Source: Anaerolineae bacterium (lineage in GTDB: Bacteria; Chloroflexota; Anaerolineae; B4-G1; SLSP01). Taken from it: a stretch of 12,750 bases of DNA. The notes beneath the pieces were generated by a model that saw nothing but the letters and a program-made list of their open reading frames with translations, was not told the DNA's origin and ran no database searches. A program made the position numbers and the translations under genes. Each line of letters begins with the position of its first letter. Position 1 is the stretch's first letter. The stretch spans positions 1-12,750 of the forward strand of contig JAGPHL010000067.1 in NCBI GenBank assembly GCA_018055515.1, in the 5' to 3' direction. Positions 10,501 to 12,750 of this stretch are shown here, in pieces.

Positions 10501-12060
10501 TCAGAGGGAATGCCGCAGCACCAGCGGCAGGTACAGCCAGGAGGAAGCCTCTCGATATTCGTAGGCGCCGATGTCGGGTTGCGCATCGCGGGAGCGGTTC
10601 TCCAGGTCTACGTTGGGCGCACCGACGGTGGTTCCGGCATTGATCGCCGGGCTGCCTGTCTGCAGGTGATAGTCGCCTATCTCGCCCCAGGCCGGACGCA
10701 CGAAGTGCGGGTCGCCGCAGGCGTTCCCCGCGCCCAGGGAGGCGATGTTTTCACAGGTGAAGGTTGTCTCACCGTGGGTCAGGAGGGTCGCGTTCTGCGG
10801 CAGGTAGAAGAGGTTATGATCGGCGATGAGGGTACTGGCCGCGCCGATGTAGATAGGGCACTCCGGCCCGCGCCCGTTGAAGACCGTGTTGCGCAGCGTC
10901 ACCTGCACCGGCACGGGATTGTCGTACTGCGCGTACAGCAGATAATTTTGCCCCACGTAGTCGTCCACGGTGACGTTGACGATCTCGAAATGGGCGTCCG
11001 TCTGCTCCACCTGGTCAATGACGATGGCGGCCCAGGGCGTCGTTTCGGCGTTGCCGTCGCCGCGGCCATAGATGAGGGTGTTCTCCACGCGGCTGCCGTC
11101 GGCCCACACCTTCACCCCGTCGCAGGAGTTGTTGGCGACAACGCAACGGCGGATGGTGGTGTTGGCGGCCTTGGAGTCAAGTCCGTCGCCGTAGTTGTGC
11201 TCGGCGACCGTGTCCTCGATCAGGATGGGTCCCTGGGCCGGCTCGATGCCGAAACCGTCGGGGCGGTCGTAGGGGCGGGTGGAGCCGTCGCCGCCCTGAT
11301 AATAGTGGCCACTCCAGGAGAGGGAACAGCCGCGGATGGTGACATTGCGCCAGCCGCCGTGCTCCCCGGCCGGGCCACCCAGCGCGCCGAAGCCGGCGTA
11401 CTCAATGCGGCAGTTGAGGATCTGCAGGTCCTCCACATCCTGGATGTTCATCCCGAATTCGTCCACATGGTGGATGGTGAGGTCTTGCAGAACGATGTGG
11501 GCAGAGGGGGCACCGAGGATTTCCACCCCCTCGCGGAACCACAGCGCTTCACCGGTAGCCTGGTCGTCGTGGGTGATCTCCAGGTTCTGGATGCGGACGT
11601 ACTGAACGCCGCTCAGGTTGATGGCGGTGGCCAGGTTGTCGCGTCCGGCCAGGACAGGGCGGCGGCCCTCCTCGCCCTGGATGGTGATCCAGGCATCGGG
11701 GGTGCCGGAAGGCGGGGTGAGGATGTCGGCGTCGTACTCGCTCAGGGTATAGCGCCCGTCGAGGATGATGAGCGTATCGCCGGGGGCCAGTTGGCGGGAG
11801 CCGTAGCCGGGGGTGGCCCAGGGCTGCTCGCGGCTGCCGGGATGGGCATTGTCGCCGCCCAGAGCGACGTAGAACGTGCGGCCACTCGTCACGACGGTCG
11901 CCCCGCCGGGAGTCGCCGGTGAGGCCGGGGCCGGGGCTGTGGCCGGGGTCGGCGAGGCGATTTCCTCGACGGCAGACGCGGTCGGTGTGGGCAGAGCGGA
12001 AAAGTTGCAGGCAAGGGCCAGGGAGAGGGTCAGGGCAGCGAAAAAACATCGGATTCGCAT
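10501..12060 (-). CDS. Secreted parallel beta-helix protein with YLPLVLR C-terminus
   Basis: This 519-residue protein starts with a hydrophobic signal ending LALAC (C18), an imperfect lipobox, so it may be a lipoprotein. A Ser/Thr/Pro/Ala linker (about 19-55) follows. The body opens with TFYVALGGDNAHPGSREQPW and APGDTLIILDGRY, the usual entry of right-handed parallel beta-helix (pectate-lyase-like) surface proteins. Many short rungs follow (VRIQNLEITH, IVLQDLTIHHV, LQILNCRIEYAG, ILIEDTVAEHN, TTIRRCVVANNS). DPHFVRP, INAGT and PDIGAYEY (to about 502) mark the end of the helix, as in proteins annotated with choice-of-anchor Q domains. The tail is YLPLVLR (510-516) plus HSL, shared with the upstream 92-residue protein. 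No catalytic residues can be assigned, so it could be a polysaccharide lyase or an adhesin. AGGAGG lies 5 bases before the ATG. Confidence 0.85.
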   Translation of the reverse strand: MRIRCFFAALTLSLALACNFSALPTPTASAVEEIASPTPATAPAPASPATPGGATVVTSGRTFYVALGGDNAHPGSREQPWATPGYGSRQLAPGDTLIILDGRYTLSEYDADILTPPSGTPDAWITIQGEEGRRPVLAGRDNLATAINLSGVQYVRIQNLEITHDDQATGEALWFREGVEILGAPSAHIVLQDLTIHHVDEFGMNIQDVEDLQILNCRIEYAGFGALGGPAGEHGGWRNVTIRGCSLSWSGHYYQGGDGSTRPYDRPDGFGIEPAQGPILIEDTVAEHNYGDGLDSKAANTTIRRCVVANNSCDGVKVWADGSRVENTLIYGRGDGNAETTPWAAIVIDQVEQTDAHFEIVNVTVDDYVGQNYLLYAQYDNPVPVQVTLRNTVFNGRGPECPIYIGAASTLIADHNLFYLPQNATLLTHGETTFTCENIASLGAGNACGDPHFVRPAWGEIGDYHLQTGSPAINAGTTVGAPNVDLENRSRDAQPDIGAYEYREASSWLYLPLVLRHSL

Positions 12061-12072
12061 GACGACCTCCTT

Positions 12073-12107
12073 CCCTCACCCCTCCTCTTGCGGAGGAGGG
12101 ATGAGGG
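12073..12107. repeat. Palindromic element between two secreted-protein genes
   Basis: The arm 12073-12087 (CCCTCACCCCTCCTC) pairs with 12093-12107 over 14 base pairs with one C-A mismatch, around the loop TTGCG. It is purine-rich on one arm and pyrimidine-rich on the other, like the REP-type palindromes scattered between genes in many bacterial genomes. It lies in the 68-base gap of the operon and has no T-run, so it may stabilise the upstream mRNA end instead of terminating. Whether it is a dispersed repeat cannot be told from this window. Confidence 0.55.
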
Positions 12108-12128
12108 CACAAAAGGGGTAGGGTGAGA

Positions 12129-12407
12129 TCAAAAGCTTCTCAGTACCAGCGGCAGGTAGATGCGGTATTGTCCCGTCGCGCCGCACCAGTAGCCCAGACA
12201 GCCCTCATAGCTCGTGCTCGAGCCGCTGCCGATGACCGTCTGTCCGACGGTGAAGTTGATGGCATAGTGAGCCGAACTGGCCGGCCCTCCGCTGCCGGTC
12301 AGCGGGGTGAACCAGTCCAGCCGGTAATGGGTGGAAGACATCGCCAGGGCGCGGCCGGCCAGGAGGAGCAGGACAGCCAGAGTCAGCAGAATTGCTATTC
12401 GTTTCAC
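12129..12407 (-). CDS. Small secreted repeat protein with YLPLVLR C-terminus
   Basis: A 92-residue protein with a clear signal peptide, MKRIAILLTLAVLLLLAGRALA, probably cut after A22. The mature part of about 70 residues holds three related segments: SSTHYRLDWF (24-33), SSAHYAINFTVGQ (44-56) and SSTSYEGCLGYW (63-74). They are spaced 20 and 19 residues apart and look like short beta units. Two cysteines (C70, C75) flank the last segment. The end is YLPLVLR (84-90) plus SF, nearly the same tail as the next gene. I recall similar short proteins in Anaerolineae but know no function. The start is a GTG with AGGAGGT 6-7 bases upstream. The preceding gene ends 15 bases away, so they are cotranscribed. 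Confidence 0.82.
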   Translation of the reverse strand: MKRIAILLTLAVLLLLAGRALAMSSTHYRLDWFTPLTGSGGPASSAHYAINFTVGQTVIGSGSSTSYEGCLGYWCGATGQYRIYLPLVLRSF

Positions 12408-12422
12408 TGTCCACCTCCTATG

Positions 12423-12750
12423 TCACTCCACCAGGTGCACGTACATGTGCCCTAGGCGAATCGCACGCGTATCGCCGTCCGCAGCAAAGTACAGATGGAA
12501 GCGCACAAAGACCGGCCCATAGATGCCGGTGGGCGAGGCAGCAGTGCACGTCTGGCAGGTCCAGGTTGTGCTGGATACATCAGTAGTGAAACTGCAGAGG
12601 CTCTGGGTGGTGCCATTGGTGTCTGTATATTCCACGTCAACCTGCTCGATCTTCTCGGCCGTGTTGTCCATCATATAACAAAAGTGGAATGAGGAGAGTT
12701 TGACGCGCGTGCCAAACAGGTAGGCTACTACATCCACCGGTAAGACCGGC
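12423..12750 (-). CDS. C-terminal part of an unknown protein, cut by the window edge
   Basis: The frame is open to the right edge of the window with no stop (it reads PVLP before VDVVAYLFGTRVKL), so this is probably the last 108 residues of a longer protein. A GTG at 12737 could in principle be a start, but no ribosome site is visible in the 13 bases before it. The visible part alternates hydrophobic and polar residues in strand-like fashion (VKLSSFHFCYM, IEQVDVEYTD, VFVRFHLYFA, IRLGHMYVHLVE) and has four cysteines (CYM, LCSF, TCQTC). This suggests a disulphide-containing extracellular beta-sandwich domain. It lacks the YLPLVLR tail of its two downstream neighbours. It is first in the visible part of the operon, 15 bases before the small secreted protein. 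I recognise no family. Confidence 0.6.
   Translation of the reverse strand, partial: PVLPVDVVAYLFGTRVKLSSFHFCYMMDNTAEKIEQVDVEYTDTNGTTQSLCSFTTDVSSTTWTCQTCTAASPTGIYGPVFVRFHLYFAADGDTRAIRLGHMYVHLVE

Noticed and set aside
10456..11922. Open frame of about 488 codons on the plus strand opposite the beta-helix gene
   Set aside because: It has low-complexity Val/Gly/Ala sequence without motifs; the minus-strand protein has a signal sequence, rungs and a known type of C-terminus.

Overview
The window most likely comes from a member of the Chloroflexota (Anaerolineae-like), with a GC-rich genome. This rests on four things: the sequence style of RpoC, a signal-peptide bactofilin-like protein fused to a membrane domain, short secreted proteins of a type I associate with this phylum, and two neighbouring secreted proteins that both end in YLPLVLR plus a few residues. 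The assignment is from memory and is not proven.

Left part (1-4659, + strand): a strong sigma70-type promoter (TTGACT-16-TATAAT) drives a leader of about 130 nt with two hairpins. It is followed by rpoC, the RNA polymerase beta-prime subunit, and a clean intrinsic terminator. No rpoB is visible directly upstream, so rpoC appears to be transcribed from its own promoter.

Middle left (4659-7470, + strand): an ECF sigma factor and an overlapping zinc-binding membrane anti-sigma factor form a two-gene operon. After a 377-base structured gap comes a gene for an exported bactofilin-like beta-helix joined to a multi-pass membrane domain. The same bipartite motif, GCAAC-N16-CGTA, lies before the sigma gene and before the bactofilin-like gene. 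It resembles ECF-type promoters, so the three genes may form one envelope-stress regulon. A long GC-rich hairpin closes this block.

Middle right (7492-10236, - strand): phosphoglucomutase (pgm) is preceded, 43 bases upstream and in the same direction, by a gene for a transglutaminase-like protein of unknown role. A separate small DUF6429-type gene lies further upstream.

Right part (10423-12750, - strand): an apparent operon encodes three secreted proteins. They are the C-terminal part of an unknown protein cut by the window edge, a 92-residue protein with three internal repeats, and a parallel beta-helix lipoprotein-like protein. The last two share the YLPLVLR C-terminus, a candidate surface-sorting tag. 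The operon ends in a hairpin terminator.

I saw no tRNA, rRNA, CRISPR array, transposase or integrase.
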